Source of the DNA: Clostridia bacterium
GTDB lineage: Bacteria > Bacillota > Clostridia > Oscillospirales > CAG-272
Direction: 5' to 3'
Length of the DNA: 16,295 nt
NCBI GenBank assembly: GCA_017612655.1
Contig: JAGAFM010000080.1
Location: 1-16,295, forward strand
This document shows positions 1 through 8,163 of this stretch, one piece after another. The notes under the pieces are model-generated. The model was not told the origin of the DNA and ran no database searches. It saw nothing but the letters and a program-made list of their open reading frames with translations. Position 1 is the first letter of the stretch, and each line of letters starts with the position of its first letter. A program made the translations under genes and the position numbers.

Positions 1-1083
1 ATGGCCGGCCGCGGTACCGACATCAAACTGGACGACGCGGCGAGAGCAGCGGGCGGACTGAAGATCATCGGTACGGAGCGCCATGAGGCACGGCGTATCG
101 ACAATCAGCTCCGCGGACGTTCCGGACGTCAGGGCGACCCGGGCAATACCCAGTTCTTCATCTCGCTCGAAGACGATCTGATGCGTCTCTTCGGATCCGA
201 CCGGGTCGCCGGGCTGGTCGACCGGCTCGGACTCGACGAAGATCAGCCGATCGACGCATCGATCCTTTCCAACTCGATCGAGAAGGCGCAGAAGCGTCTG
301 GAAGGCATGAACTTCGAACGCAGAAAATACGTGCTGACCTACGACGACGTCATGAACCAGGAGAGAAAGGTCATCTACCAGCAGAGGCAGGACGTCCTCA
401 ACGGAATGGATATTCACGACAAGATTCTCTCCATGATTTCCTCCACGATCGAAAACGCGGTCAACAGCTTCACGACCGCTGAAGTTGCTGACGACTGGAA
501 CTACGACGGCCTCCGGACCTATTTCTACGGGACGCTGACCACGGACGCCGATTTCCACTACAACGCGGACGACTTCAACACCCTGACCCGCGAAGACCTG
601 ATCCGGCTGCTCAAGGAACGCGGAGAGGCCCTCTACGCGTCCAAGGAGGAACTCTTCGGAAAAGAGCAGATGCGGGAAATTGAAAGGATTGTCCTGCTCA
701 AGACGGTGGATACCAACTGGATGGATCATCTGGACGCAATGGACGACCTCAAGGGTTCGATCGCGCTGCAGGCGTACGCGCAGCGGAATCCGATCACCGA
801 GTTCCGGATTCAGTCCGGCACCATGTTCGACGATATGATCTCCGCCATTCAGGAAGACACCGTACGGACGCTCTTCAGCATCGTTCCGCGTCCGGATGTG
901 GAACTGAAGAGAGAACAGGTCGCCAAGGAGACCGGAGAGGGATTCGAAGGTTCAGAACAGAAAAAGCAGCCCGTCCGCAATGCTGCGACAAAAAAGGTGG
1001 GCCGGAACGATCCGTGTCCCTGCGGAAGCGGAAAAAAGTACAAGAAATGCTGCGGCTTCAATCCGGCCGATCCGGAATCCTGA
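1..1083 (+). CDS. secA: Protein translocase ATPase SecA, C-terminal part (5' end outside window)
   Basis: SecA is the ATPase motor that pushes unfolded preproteins through the SecYEG channel at the inner face of the membrane. The window opens inside the gene: the first codons read MAGRGTDIKL, the conserved motif in the second nucleotide-binding domain, so the ATG at base 1 is internal. About 360 residues remain of a protein usually 830-960 long. Visible parts: the QLRGRSGRQGDPG helicase motif with its arginine finger (residues 36-48 of this fragment), YVLTYDDVMNQER (about 110-122), and the helical scaffold segment with DTNWMDHLDAMDDLK (about 237-251). The C-terminal zinc tail has C339, C341, C350 and C351. 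The last ligand is Cys rather than the His of E. coli, a common variant. Downstream gene spacing is 65 bases. Identification is very secure; only the 5' end is unknown. Confidence 0.98.
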   Translation: MAGRGTDIKLDDAARAAGGLKIIGTERHEARRIDNQLRGRSGRQGDPGNTQFFISLEDDLMRLFGSDRVAGLVDRLGLDEDQPIDASILSNSIEKAQKRLEGMNFERRKYVLTYDDVMNQERKVIYQQRQDVLNGMDIHDKILSMISSTIENAVNSFTTAEVADDWNYDGLRTYFYGTLTTDADFHYNADDFNTLTREDLIRLLKERGEALYASKEELFGKEQMREIERIVLLKTVDTNWMDHLDAMDDLKGSIALQAYAQRNPITEFRIQSGTMFDDMISAIQEDTVRTLFSIVPRPDVELKREQVAKETGEGFEGSEQKKQPVRNAATKKVGRNDPCPCGSGKKYKKCCGFNPADPES

Positions 1084-1148
1084 TTCCGTACGCCGGCCGC
1101 GTTTCCGAACTGCAGATCCGTTAAGAGAAAGAAAGGAGGGATTCCGGA

Positions 1149-1859
1149 ATGGGATGGGGCGTTCTATTTTCCGGCTATCTGTTTCTCCTTTCCATTCCTC
1201 TGCACGAAGTCGGAATCTGTGTGGAGATCCTCGGATACTTTCTGATGGCACGCGGGTTGACGCTGCTGGAGCAGTATGACCGGTCGTTCCACTGGGCGAA
1301 GCTGATCGACTTTCTGATGATTCCGTTCGGCACTTATGCGCTTTTTCTCCAGTGCGCGACCTGGTTTTCCATGACTGAACTGGTAGAGGCCTGCAACCGG
1401 GTCGCCTCTCTCCCGGTAACCGTCGTGTTTTCGGCGCTTCTGCTCGCGTTTCACATGTTTCTGTATTCCGGCGTCTCTTCCATCGCAAAAGAGGTGGACC
1501 TCCCGGACATCGCCTCCCAAAGCGTTCGAAACCGCGTCTTTTCATTCTTCTATTTTGCTCTGACGATCGGGGTCAGCTTCTGCAATACCCCGCGGATTAC
1601 GGAATATGTTCCGTACACGTCGCTCGTCGCGATCGTTTCTCTGGTCGGGATTGTCTGGATGCTCCTCACGGGCAAAATGCTGTTTAACTGCTATATGTGG
1701 ATTTGTCTCCCCGGGGATGAAGACATGCCCGCGGACCGCAAAACGTTCTTCAATCCTTTTCCGAAAAAGAAATCCGCGGGCCCTGAATCTTCCGAGGACG
1801 ATTCCGAGGGCAGCGGTTCCCGTACGAACCGGAAAAGACATCGCAGCCGGAAAAAGTGA
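1149..1859 (+). CDS. Multi-pass membrane protein of unknown function with charged C-terminal tail
   Basis: I do not recognise this 236-residue protein. A good ribosome binding site (GAAAGGAGGG, 1131-1140) precedes the ATG by 8 bases. Hydrophobic segments lie at about residues 4-19, 21-38, 52-73, 87-110, 130-147 and 157-180, so five or six membrane passes are likely. Residues 187-236 form a hydrophilic tail that starts acidic (GDEDM), contains a Ser/Glu/Asp-rich stretch and ends strongly basic (RKRHRSRKK), so it is probably cytoplasmic. No catalytic motif or signal peptide was seen. The first third (E20, then VEILGYFLMARGLTLL, then F47 and AK50-51) resembles the start of the next gene in its pattern of a short polar turn followed by a long helix and a basic linker, so the two may be distant relatives. 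The stop is 12 bases before the next start, with that gene's binding site overlapping it, which implies co-translation. Function is unknown. Confidence 0.8.
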   Translation: MGWGVLFSGYLFLLSIPLHEVGICVEILGYFLMARGLTLLEQYDRSFHWAKLIDFLMIPFGTYALFLQCATWFSMTELVEACNRVASLPVTVVFSALLLAFHMFLYSGVSSIAKEVDLPDIASQSVRNRVFSFFYFALTIGVSFCNTPRITEYVPYTSLVAIVSLVGIVWMLLTGKMLFNCYMWICLPGDEDMPADRKTFFNPFPKKKSAGPESSEDDSEGSGSRTNRKRHRSRKK

Positions 1860-1871
1860 GGTGGGGCGTTC

Positions 1872-3281
1872 ATGACTGGAATCCTGCTTCTCCTCTCGGT
1901 CGGGGCGGTTCTCCTTTCGAATCCCGTGGTGAACGTCATCGACGTCCTCCCGGACTGCCTTGCCTGGATTTTGTTTTCATTTGCTCTTCTCCGGTTCAGC
2001 TGGCTGGACGCCTCCTTCAAACCGGTTCGGAGAAAGATCGGAATTCTCGCCGCCGTCACTCTCTTGAAACTGCTTCCCATGTACTGGTCGGTTTCCGGCT
2101 CGTCGGTATTCCCGCTCGGCGCGGAACCGACGATGGTTCTGACGTTTGCTTTCTGCTTTTCCGTCGCGGAGGCGGTCCTCGGGATTTCGGCCTACCTTTC
2201 CGTCATCCGGTGCCTGAATTCCTTTGCGATGAGGATGAACTGCCTGGTTCCGGAAAAGAGAATCCGGCGGCACCGCTTCTGGACATTCCTCTTTTTCCTG
2301 CACAAGGCGGTTGCCTCCGTGCTTCCCGAACTCGTCTATCTTCGCTCGAGGGAATATACCGGGAACGTGATCTACGGCGTCGTGATCGACATTCAGCGTT
2401 TCCGACCCTATCTGATCGGATTCTTCGCCTTCTTTACCCTGGTCTACGGAATCGTCTGGCTGATTCAGTCCCTGCGCCTGTTCCGCTTTGTCCTTCGGGA
2501 TCCGGGCTTCCGCTCTTCCTTTGATTCGGGCTGGAAAGACGGTTCGCAGAGGATCGGCACCGAATCTTTTCTGTTTTGTCTCCGCTTCGCGGTGTTTCTT
2601 CTCGCGGCGGCGTCCGTTTTCTTCTGCACCTTTTCTCTGGACGGCATCAATTACCTTCCCGATGCGGCGGGCGTCCTGCTCCTTCTCCTGTTTGCCTTTC
2701 TTTTCCGAAAACGACTTTCGGTCCCCCGCCTTTTCTGGGCGGTCGGTGTTCCCGCCTTCCTCTGGTCTCTTTTCTACGCGGTCTGTTCCGCTCTTCAGTC
2801 TCTCCGGATTCCCGAGTCCTGGTCCTATTCCGTTCCCCAGTTTCTGTCCGGAGAACTGGACCTTTCGCCCGAGAAACTGGAAATTCTGGCTGCACAGTAC
2901 CGGATTCTCGCCGCGGCCGCGGTTGGCTGGATTCTTCTTTCCGTTTTCTTCTGGCTGACGCTGAAAGTCCTGTCTTCGGCTGGTTCAGTCCGGATTCCTT
3001 CCGGGGCTACCGTCCGTGACGCCCTGTCGTTCGGAACGACCGAGGCCGATCGGAGAAATCTCGAGAATCGCAGGAGAGCATCCTTTGTTCTTTTTCTCTG
3101 TGCCGCTCTGTTTGAACCGGTCCGTCAGATTCCCGTCTTCGCGTTTCTTCTGACTCCGGTTGCCTTAATCTCGATTCTGTTCCAGGCAGCATTTCTGATC
3201 TGCTTCTGCGGAATGGTCCTGTCCGTATTCCGCTCCGTGGAATCCTTTTGCGAACTGTCCCTCACCCGGGCCGGTACCTGA
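1872..3281 (+). CDS. Large multi-pass membrane protein of unknown function with internal LPD-helix repeat
   Basis: I do not recognise this 469-residue, very hydrophobic protein. The ATG follows AGGTGGGG (1859-1866), which overlaps the previous stop codon. About ten to twelve membrane segments can be drawn, for example at residues 3-19, 24-42, 55-70, 87-112, 135-152, 180-203, 233-255, 262-278, 286-310, 340-366, 403-415 and 423-455. Two stretches look alike: VIDVLPDCLAWILFSFALLRF (22-42) and GINYLPDAAGVLLLLLFAFLF (258-278). Both have I-x-x-LPD followed by a long helix and basic residues, so the protein may be a two-fold duplication of about 230 residues, near the size of its upstream neighbour. 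It has no zinc, nucleotide or transporter signature that I can see. A hairpin (3304-3321) separates it from the next gene. Coding status is supported by the binding site, codon use and position; the role is unknown. Confidence 0.8.
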   Translation: MTGILLLLSVGAVLLSNPVVNVIDVLPDCLAWILFSFALLRFSWLDASFKPVRRKIGILAAVTLLKLLPMYWSVSGSSVFPLGAEPTMVLTFAFCFSVAEAVLGISAYLSVIRCLNSFAMRMNCLVPEKRIRRHRFWTFLFFLHKAVASVLPELVYLRSREYTGNVIYGVVIDIQRFRPYLIGFFAFFTLVYGIVWLIQSLRLFRFVLRDPGFRSSFDSGWKDGSQRIGTESFLFCLRFAVFLLAAASVFFCTFSLDGINYLPDAAGVLLLLLFAFLFRKRLSVPRLFWAVGVPAFLWSLFYAVCSALQSLRIPESWSYSVPQFLSGELDLSPEKLEILAAQYRILAAAAVGWILLSVFFWLTLKVLSSAGSVRIPSGATVRDALSFGTTEADRRNLENRRRASFVLFLCAALFEPVRQIPVFAFLLTPVALISILFQAAFLICFCGMVLSVFRSVESFCELSLTRAGT

Positions 3282-3303
3282 CCGGCGCAACCCTGAATGA
3301 TTT

Positions 3304-3321
3304 CCGGGCATATCCGCCCGG
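3304..3321 (+). other. GC-rich hairpin between membrane gene and dat
   Basis: CCGGGC and GCCCGG form a perfect 6-base-pair stem around a 6-base ATATCC loop, in a 63-base gap just before the dat ribosome binding site (AGGAGG, 3331-3336). It is followed by TTGAATAG rather than a run of T, so it does not look like an efficient intrinsic terminator. It could be a weak attenuator or an mRNA-processing or stability element. Confidence 0.4.
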
Positions 3322-3344
3322 TTGAATAGAAGGAGGAAACTCTT

Positions 3345-4202
3345 ATGCCTCGTTTTGAAAACCTCGGTTACTTCAACGGAACCTACGGCCCGCTTGACGA
3401 ACTTGTCGTTCCTTTCAATGACAGAGTGCATTTTTTCGGAGACGGCATTTACGACGCGACTTATACGCACAATCATGTCATCTATGCGCTGGACGAACAC
3501 ATCGACCGTTTTTTCAGCAGCGCAGCTTTGATTGATATTCATATCAAACAGACGAAGGAGGAGATCGCGGCTCTTCTGAACGATCTGGTTCAGAAAGTGG
3601 AAACCGGGGATCAGCTGGTCTATTTCCAGGCCACGAGAGGAACGCAGATCCGAAAGCATCTCTACGACGACGATCTGGTTGCCAATTTTTGGGTGGTTCT
3701 GAAGCCCATGAAGGTGAAGGACGTCTATGAAACGGTTTCCTGCGCAACCCTTCCGGACAACCGCTACTACATGTGCAACGTCAAAACCCTGAATCTGCTT
3801 CCCGCCGTTCTTTACGCCAAACAGGCGCAGAAACTCGGCGTCTACGAAACGATCCTCTATCGTGAAGGCGGAAGGGTGACCGAGTGCTATCACAGCAATG
3901 TTTCCATCATTCGGACGGACGGCGTCTTCCAGACCGCTCCCACGGACAATCTGATTCTGCCTGGCATTTCCCGCGCCCATCTGATCCGCGCCTGCCGCGA
4001 ACTCTCCATTCCGGTCGAGGAGAAACCGTTCTCCCTCGACGAAATGCGCGCAGCGGCGGAAATCGTTCTGTCGTCCTCCGGCGCTTTCTGTTCCGGTGTT
4101 GATACCCTTGACGGCGTCCCGGTCGGCGGAAAAGCCCCGGAACTCCTCAATCAGCTCCGGGAATGGACCCTTGCTGACTGGCATCGGCAGACAGGCGCAT
4201 GA
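3345..4202 (+). CDS. dat: Class IV aminotransferase, probable D-amino-acid transaminase
   Basis: This PLP enzyme probably interconverts D-alanine plus 2-oxoglutarate and pyruvate plus D-glutamate, supplying D-glutamate for peptidoglycan in the cytoplasm. It is 285 residues, the usual family length. Visible residues: GDGIY (32-36), in which the Tyr matches the carboxylate-trap Tyr of Bacillus D-AAT; TRGT followed by RKH (R103, H105), the R-x-H pair that marks the D-amino-acid branch; Lys147 in NVKTLNLL, the PLP Schiff-base lysine; Glu180 in VTECYHSN, which contacts the pyridine nitrogen; and PGISR (206-210), part of the phosphate-binding region. The residue after the trap Tyr is Asp37, where Bacillus D-AAT has Glu. 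AGGAGG lies 8 bases before the ATG. The stop overlaps the tlyA start by 4 bases. A branched-chain aminotransferase or 4-amino-4-deoxychorismate lyase is less likely because of the R-x-H pair. Confidence 0.83.
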   Translation: MPRFENLGYFNGTYGPLDELVVPFNDRVHFFGDGIYDATYTHNHVIYALDEHIDRFFSSAALIDIHIKQTKEEIAALLNDLVQKVETGDQLVYFQATRGTQIRKHLYDDDLVANFWVVLKPMKVKDVYETVSCATLPDNRYYMCNVKTLNLLPAVLYAKQAQKLGVYETILYREGGRVTECYHSNVSIIRTDGVFQTAPTDNLILPGISRAHLIRACRELSIPVEEKPFSLDEMRAAAEIVLSSSGAFCSGVDTLDGVPVGGKAPELLNQLREWTLADWHRQTGA

Positions 4203-4993
4203 CGAGGCTGGATCTCTATCTGTATCAGAACGGACTGGCCCCGTCACGTCAGCAGGCAAAGAACCTGATCGTCTCCTCGCAGGTTTTCGTAAACGGAACG
4301 ATACAGGACAAGCCTTCCTTTCCCGTCCCGGATGGCGCTGCCGTCTCTCTGCTGGGAGAGGGGATGAAGTACGTGGGACGCGGCGGAATCAAACTGGAGC
4401 ACGCGCTCGACGCTTTCTCCGTCGATCCCTCCGGATTCCGCTGCGCGGACATCGGGGCTTCGACCGGCGGTTTTACGGACTGTCTTCTGCAGCGCGGTGC
4501 CTCCTGCGTTTACGCCATCGATGTCGGACGGGATCAGCTTTCGGAAAAGCTCAGGAAAGACGATAGAGTCCGAAGCGTGGAGTCCTTCAATGCAAGGGAA
4601 CTCTGCCGGGATGTGACGGAAGGAGCGGTTGACCTTTGCGTCTGCGACGTTTCCTTCATCTCCCTCACTTACTTGTTCGGTCCGATTTCGTCTCTTCTGG
4701 AACCCTACAATCCCGAAAGGCGCTCGGGTGCTCTGATTACCCTCATCAAACCGCAGTTCGAAGCCGGCAGGGAATCGATCGGCAAGAAGGGGATCGTCAA
4801 AGACCCGAGAGTTCATCGACGCATCCTTTCCGACGTCATCCGTTCTGCCGAGACCTTCGGATTCCGGTGTCTCTCCCTGACGTCATCTCCGATCGCGGGC
4901 GGCGACGGGAACCGGGAATTTCTCGGTTTCTTCGGTTACCGCGCGCCTGAATCGATTCCTGCCTCCGACACGGCCGGAATTCCCGGAATCTGA
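4199..4993 (+). CDS. tlyA: TlyA-family rRNA (cytidine-2'-O)-methyltransferase
   Basis: TlyA proteins methylate the ribose 2'-OH of cytidines in 16S and/or 23S rRNA using S-adenosylmethionine; older annotations call them hemolysin A. The 264-residue protein has an N-terminal S4 RNA-binding domain (about 1-60, with RLDLYL near the start and VFVNG at 29-33) and an FtsJ-type Rossmann methyltransferase. The SAM-binding motif DIGASTGGFTD is at 84-94. The catalytic K-D-K-E tetrad seems complete: K65 in GGIKLE, D150 in DVSFISL, K184 in LIKPQFEAG and E240 in GNREFL. The short tail after about residue 247 is not conserved in the family as far as I know. The ATG overlaps the dat stop (ATGA), so the two are translationally coupled. 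In many Firmicutes dxs sits upstream of tlyA; here dat takes that place. nadK follows 35 bases later. Confidence 0.95.
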   Translation: MTRLDLYLYQNGLAPSRQQAKNLIVSSQVFVNGTIQDKPSFPVPDGAAVSLLGEGMKYVGRGGIKLEHALDAFSVDPSGFRCADIGASTGGFTDCLLQRGASCVYAIDVGRDQLSEKLRKDDRVRSVESFNARELCRDVTEGAVDLCVCDVSFISLTYLFGPISSLLEPYNPERRSGALITLIKPQFEAGRESIGKKGIVKDPRVHRRILSDVIRSAETFGFRCLSLTSSPIAGGDGNREFLGFFGYRAPESIPASDTAGIPGI

Positions 4994-5028
4994 TTCTTCA
5001 ACACTTCAATCGGCTCAGGAGGTGTCCC

Positions 5029-5940
5029 ATGCCGAAACCCGTATGCACCATCGCGATTCTCGTAAATGCCCAGAAACAGAATGCGGTTCCCATCTTGAAT
5101 TCCCTGATCGCCGAGAACAGGAAGCTCGGTTACCGACTGCTCCTGGACCGGAAGCTGGAAGGATGGATCGAAGGAAATCCGCCGCTTCTGTCCTTTCTCG
5201 ACGAACAGCAACTTCCGGGAGACGCGGACTGCGCTCTGGTCCTGGGCGGCGACGGTTCCATGATTCACGCCGCCAAGATCTGTTCTCCGCTCAATGTTCC
5301 GATCCTCGGAATCAATCTGGGGAGAGTCGGTTATCTCGCGGATCTCGATCCCGGAGATTTCTCCCCCCTGAAACGTCTCGGGGACGGGGATTACCGAACG
5401 GAAAACCGGATGATGCTGGATGCCTCTGTGTTCCGCGGATCCAAACCGGTCCACGTTATGACGCCCGCTCTCAACGACGCGGTTATCTCCAACGGTTCGA
5501 TTTCCCGGATGGTGGAGCTCTCCGTCTCCTGCGACGGACAGCCGGTAACGGTTCTTCACGCCGACGGCGTGATCGCCGCGACGCCCACCGGATCCACCGC
5601 CTACTCCATGTCGGCGGGCGGTCCGATCGTGGATCCGCTTCTCGACTGTATCTGCATGACGCCGGTCTGTCCCCATTCGATTTCCGAGAGACCGGTCCTG
5701 TTCTCCTGTTCTTCGACGATCGAGATCGAGAACGTCAGCAGCCGGGATGTCAGCACCTATCTGACGGTGGACGGAACCGAAAACTATCAGCTCTTGAAAG
5801 GCGACGTAGTCAGAATCCGCAAGTCGGAACGCTCCGCCTGCCTGATTCGACTTTCTCCGACCGGCTTTTATTCTCATCTGAACCGGAAAATCGCTTTCCG
5901 GAATACTTTTCAATCCGACAGGGAGGTGCTTGAGTCTTGA
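5029..5940 (+). CDS. nadK: NAD kinase
   Basis: NAD kinase phosphorylates NAD to NADP using ATP or polyphosphate and is the only route to NADP in bacteria. The 303-residue length fits. GGDGS (73-77, catalytic Asp75) forms the diacylglycerol-kinase-type nucleotide loop. The short motif that is usually Asn-Glu reads Asn149-Asp150 (ALNDAVI), an accepted NE/D variant. The glycine-rich NAD-binding signature TPTGSTAYSMSAGGPI is at 185-200, and the all-beta C-terminal domain ends with FYSHLNRKI. The start follows AGGAGGTG with a short spacer. The gene's last bases overlap the TTG start of argR. This order, rRNA methylase then NAD kinase, ArgR and RecN, is widely conserved in Firmicutes and supports the call. 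Confidence 0.96.
   Translation: MPKPVCTIAILVNAQKQNAVPILNSLIAENRKLGYRLLLDRKLEGWIEGNPPLLSFLDEQQLPGDADCALVLGGDGSMIHAAKICSPLNVPILGINLGRVGYLADLDPGDFSPLKRLGDGDYRTENRMMLDASVFRGSKPVHVMTPALNDAVISNGSISRMVELSVSCDGQPVTVLHADGVIAATPTGSTAYSMSAGGPIVDPLLDCICMTPVCPHSISERPVLFSCSSTIEIENVSSRDVSTYLTVDGTENYQLLKGDVVRIRKSERSACLIRLSPTGFYSHLNRKIAFRNTFQSDREVLES
5921..5927 (+). promoter_or_regulatory. Ribosome binding site deciding the argR TTG start
   Basis: GGGAGGT lies inside the 3' end of nadK, 9 bases before TTG 5937. The argR frame has a stop codon at 5931-5933, so the TTG is the only possible start that keeps the N-terminal helix-turn-helix. Confidence 0.7.
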
Positions 5941-6401
5941 AACAGTCCCGACACGAATACATTCTCAAACTCATCCGCAGCGAAGAAATTCAAACGCAGG
6001 ACGAACTGCTGCAGAAAGTCCGGAGCCAGGGCTTTTCTGCCGGTCCCGCCACTATCTGCAGGGACGTCAGGGATCTGCACCTGACCAAAGTGCCCGGCCG
6101 GTTCGTACGCCTCAAGTTCGCCGCGATTTCCGATCTCTCGGGTGCCGTGGAGACCGGAACGACGGATGACAAGTTCCGTTCCATTCTGAAGCAGACCGTG
6201 ATTCATATCGACTGCGGAGAGAATATCGTGGTCCTGAAAACATATCCCGGAATGGCTCAGGCAGCGGGAGCCGCGATCGATACCCTTCATCTTTCGAATG
6301 TTCTCGGCTCCGTCGCAGGAGACGATACGATCTTTCTCGTGCTCCGCGACGCGGGTCTTGCCAAACAGTTTGTCGCGAACTTTGAGAGCGTGATTCAGTA
6401 A
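5937..6401 (+). CDS. argR: Arginine repressor ArgR/AhrC
   Basis: ArgR is a hexameric, arginine-sensing DNA-binding protein that represses arginine synthesis and often activates catabolism. It is 154 residues, the normal length. Residues 1-60 form the winged helix: the IQTQDELL segment (18-25), then the recognition region SAGPATICRD (34-43). The family norm there is close to VTQATVSRD, so the usual Thr-Gln is Gly-Pro and the DNA-contacting Ser is Cys41, while Arg42 is kept. Residues about 85-154 form the oligomerisation and arginine-binding domain, with Asp115 (AAIDTL) and GDD (128-130) that contact arginine in AhrC and E. coli ArgR. The start is TTG, overlapping the nadK stop. Its position just before recN is the classic Firmicutes arrangement; no arginine genes are in the window. 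The changed recognition helix may mean a shifted operator sequence. Confidence 0.93.
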   Translation: MKQSRHEYILKLIRSEEIQTQDELLQKVRSQGFSAGPATICRDVRDLHLTKVPGRFVRLKFAAISDLSGAVETGTTDDKFRSILKQTVIHIDCGENIVVLKTYPGMAQAAGAAIDTLHLSNVLGSVAGDDTIFLVLRDAGLAKQFVANFESVIQ

Positions 6402-6450
6402 ACGGACATACTCCGATAGAAAAGTACGGAGGAAAGGAGGGCAGCCGGAA

Positions 6451-8145
6451 ATGCTGGATTCCCTGCATATCGAAAATGTTGCGGTAGTCAAGGAAACCGA
6501 TCTGACGTTTTCGCCGGGATTCACGGTTCTGACCGGTGAGACAGGTGCCGGAAAGTCGATTATCGTCGATTCCGTGAACCTCCTGCTCGGCGTGCGCTCC
6601 TCCCGGGAACTGATTCGTTCAGGTGAAACCGCGGCGACCGTATCCGGTTCGTTTTCCGTGCCGGATCCGTCCTTTGCCGAACTGCTCGGAGAGTATGGTC
6701 TTCCTCCGGAAGAGGACGGGACCTTCCTGCTTCAGAGAACGATTACGAAAGACGGTAAGTCTTCCGTCCGCGGGAACGGCAGACCGATGACGGTTTCCGC
6801 GCAGAAGGAGATAGCGGCCCGCCTGATTGCCATTCACGGCCAGCATGAGAATCAGTTCTTCCTCGATCCGAAGAATCACATTCGCTATCTGGACCGTTTT
6901 GCCGAGGATGAGGCAGAACGGAAAGCTTATGAGGAAGTCTACCGGAAATACCGTTCGCAGCGTCTTCAGCTGAAAGAACTGTCCCGGAGCGAAAACGAGA
7001 AAGCCCAGCTGATCGATCTTCTGACTTACCAGATCCGAGAAATCGATCGGGCCCGCGTCCGGGCCGGTGAGGAAGACGAACTGCGGGAACGGAGGGCGAA
7101 GCTTCAGAATGCGGAATGGATCCGGGAACGAGTCAAGCCGGTCCGCGACCTCGTCTCTCCGTCCGACGGAAAGGAATCGACGGTTTCCTCCCTCGAACGC
7201 GCGGCGGATGCAGCGGAACAGCTTGCCGCGTTTTACCCTGAGGCAGCAGGCTATGCCGAACAGCTCCGCGGGTTCGCAATCGAAATCGAGGATCTTTCCG
7301 AGACGGTGTCCGGATTCGCTGGAAACACCGAGGAGGATCCGACAGCCGCTCTGGATGCGATCGAAGAACGGCTGGAACAGCTCGCCAGACTCCGCAAAAA
7401 ATACGGCTCTTCCGAGGCTGAGATTCTGTCCTTCCGGGATCAAGCCAAATGCAGGCTGGACGAGATTGAACAGTCCGCTCTGAAAAAGCAGATTCTGCTC
7501 GAAGAAAACAAAAAAACCGCCCAGGATCTGGTCCTCGCAGCGTCGGTTCTTACGGAGAAGCGCGCTGCTTCCGGCCGGATTCTTGCGGAGAGGATTCAGG
7601 AAGAACTTCGTTTTCTTGACATGGACAAAGTCCGCTTCTCGGTTTCGGTTGCTCCGAAAGAGGGCAACACCTTTACCGAAGACGGACGTGACGCGGTTGA
7701 GTTCCTGATTTCCACGAATCCCGGAGAGCCGCTGAAGCCGCTGGAAAAGATCGCATCGGGCGGAGAACTTTCCCGGATCATGCTTGCCGCGAAGTGCGTG
7801 CTTGCCGCTTCGGAATCCATGAGAGCTCTCATCTTCGACGAAGTGGACACCGGCGTTTCCGGGAAAACGTCCCAGAAAATCGGGACCAAGCTGAAACAGC
7901 TTGCGGATTCCGGCTGCCAGGTGATCTGCGTGACGCATTCCGCTCAGATCGCGTCTCAGGCGGATGTGCATCTTCTGATCTCCAAAACAGAAGAGGAGGG
8001 CAGAGCCTTTACTTCGGTTCGGGAGCTTTCATTCCGGGAAAGAGTCGCTGAACTCGCCCGCATCATGGGAGGTTCCGAACTGACGGATACGGTTCTTGCC
8101 GCCGCGGAGGAACTGCTGGTTTCCGGGCAGAATCGAATGTATTGA
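6451..8145 (+). CDS. recN: DNA repair protein RecN
   Basis: RecN is an SMC-like ATPase that gathers DNA ends early in double-strand-break repair. The 564-residue length is typical. The N-terminal head has Walker A GETGAGKS (29-36). The middle (about 150-380) is a charged, heptad-like coiled coil with an interior hinge region. The C-terminal head has the ABC signature SGGELSR (436-442) and Walker B ALIFDEVDTGVSG (catalytic Asp463-Glu464). The H-loop histidine follows in VTHSAQIAS. HGQHENQ (about 130-136), a RecN hallmark near the Q-loop, is present. AAAGGAGGG lies before the ATG. It sits 49 bases after argR, the usual neighbour. No LexA-type operator was found in that gap, but the species-specific operator is unknown. 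Confidence 0.97.
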   Translation: MLDSLHIENVAVVKETDLTFSPGFTVLTGETGAGKSIIVDSVNLLLGVRSSRELIRSGETAATVSGSFSVPDPSFAELLGEYGLPPEEDGTFLLQRTITKDGKSSVRGNGRPMTVSAQKEIAARLIAIHGQHENQFFLDPKNHIRYLDRFAEDEAERKAYEEVYRKYRSQRLQLKELSRSENEKAQLIDLLTYQIREIDRARVRAGEEDELRERRAKLQNAEWIRERVKPVRDLVSPSDGKESTVSSLERAADAAEQLAAFYPEAAGYAEQLRGFAIEIEDLSETVSGFAGNTEEDPTAALDAIEERLEQLARLRKKYGSSEAEILSFRDQAKCRLDEIEQSALKKQILLEENKKTAQDLVLAASVLTEKRAASGRILAERIQEELRFLDMDKVRFSVSVAPKEGNTFTEDGRDAVEFLISTNPGEPLKPLEKIASGGELSRIMLAAKCVLAASESMRALIFDEVDTGVSGKTSQKIGTKLKQLADSGCQVICVTHSAQIASQADVHLLISKTEEEGRAFTSVRELSFRERVAELARIMGGSELTDTVLAAAEELLVSGQNRMY

Positions 8146-8163
8146 GAGAAGGGAATCGTTTCT

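Noticed and set aside
3165..4259. 364-codon open frame on the minus strand opposite the aminotransferase gene
   Set aside because: The + strand protein has all catalytic residues of class IV aminotransferases; the antisense frame crosses three gene boundaries without any signal.
4936..5913. 325-codon open frame on the minus strand, and a 303-codon + strand frame at 5022-5933, over nadK
   Set aside because: NAD kinase motifs are complete in the other + frame; both alternatives are Arg/Gly-rich shadows.
6619..7971. 450-codon open frame on the minus strand inside recN
   Set aside because: It lies fully opposite a complete RecN with intact Walker A, signature and Walker B motifs, and it has no domain or binding site of its own.
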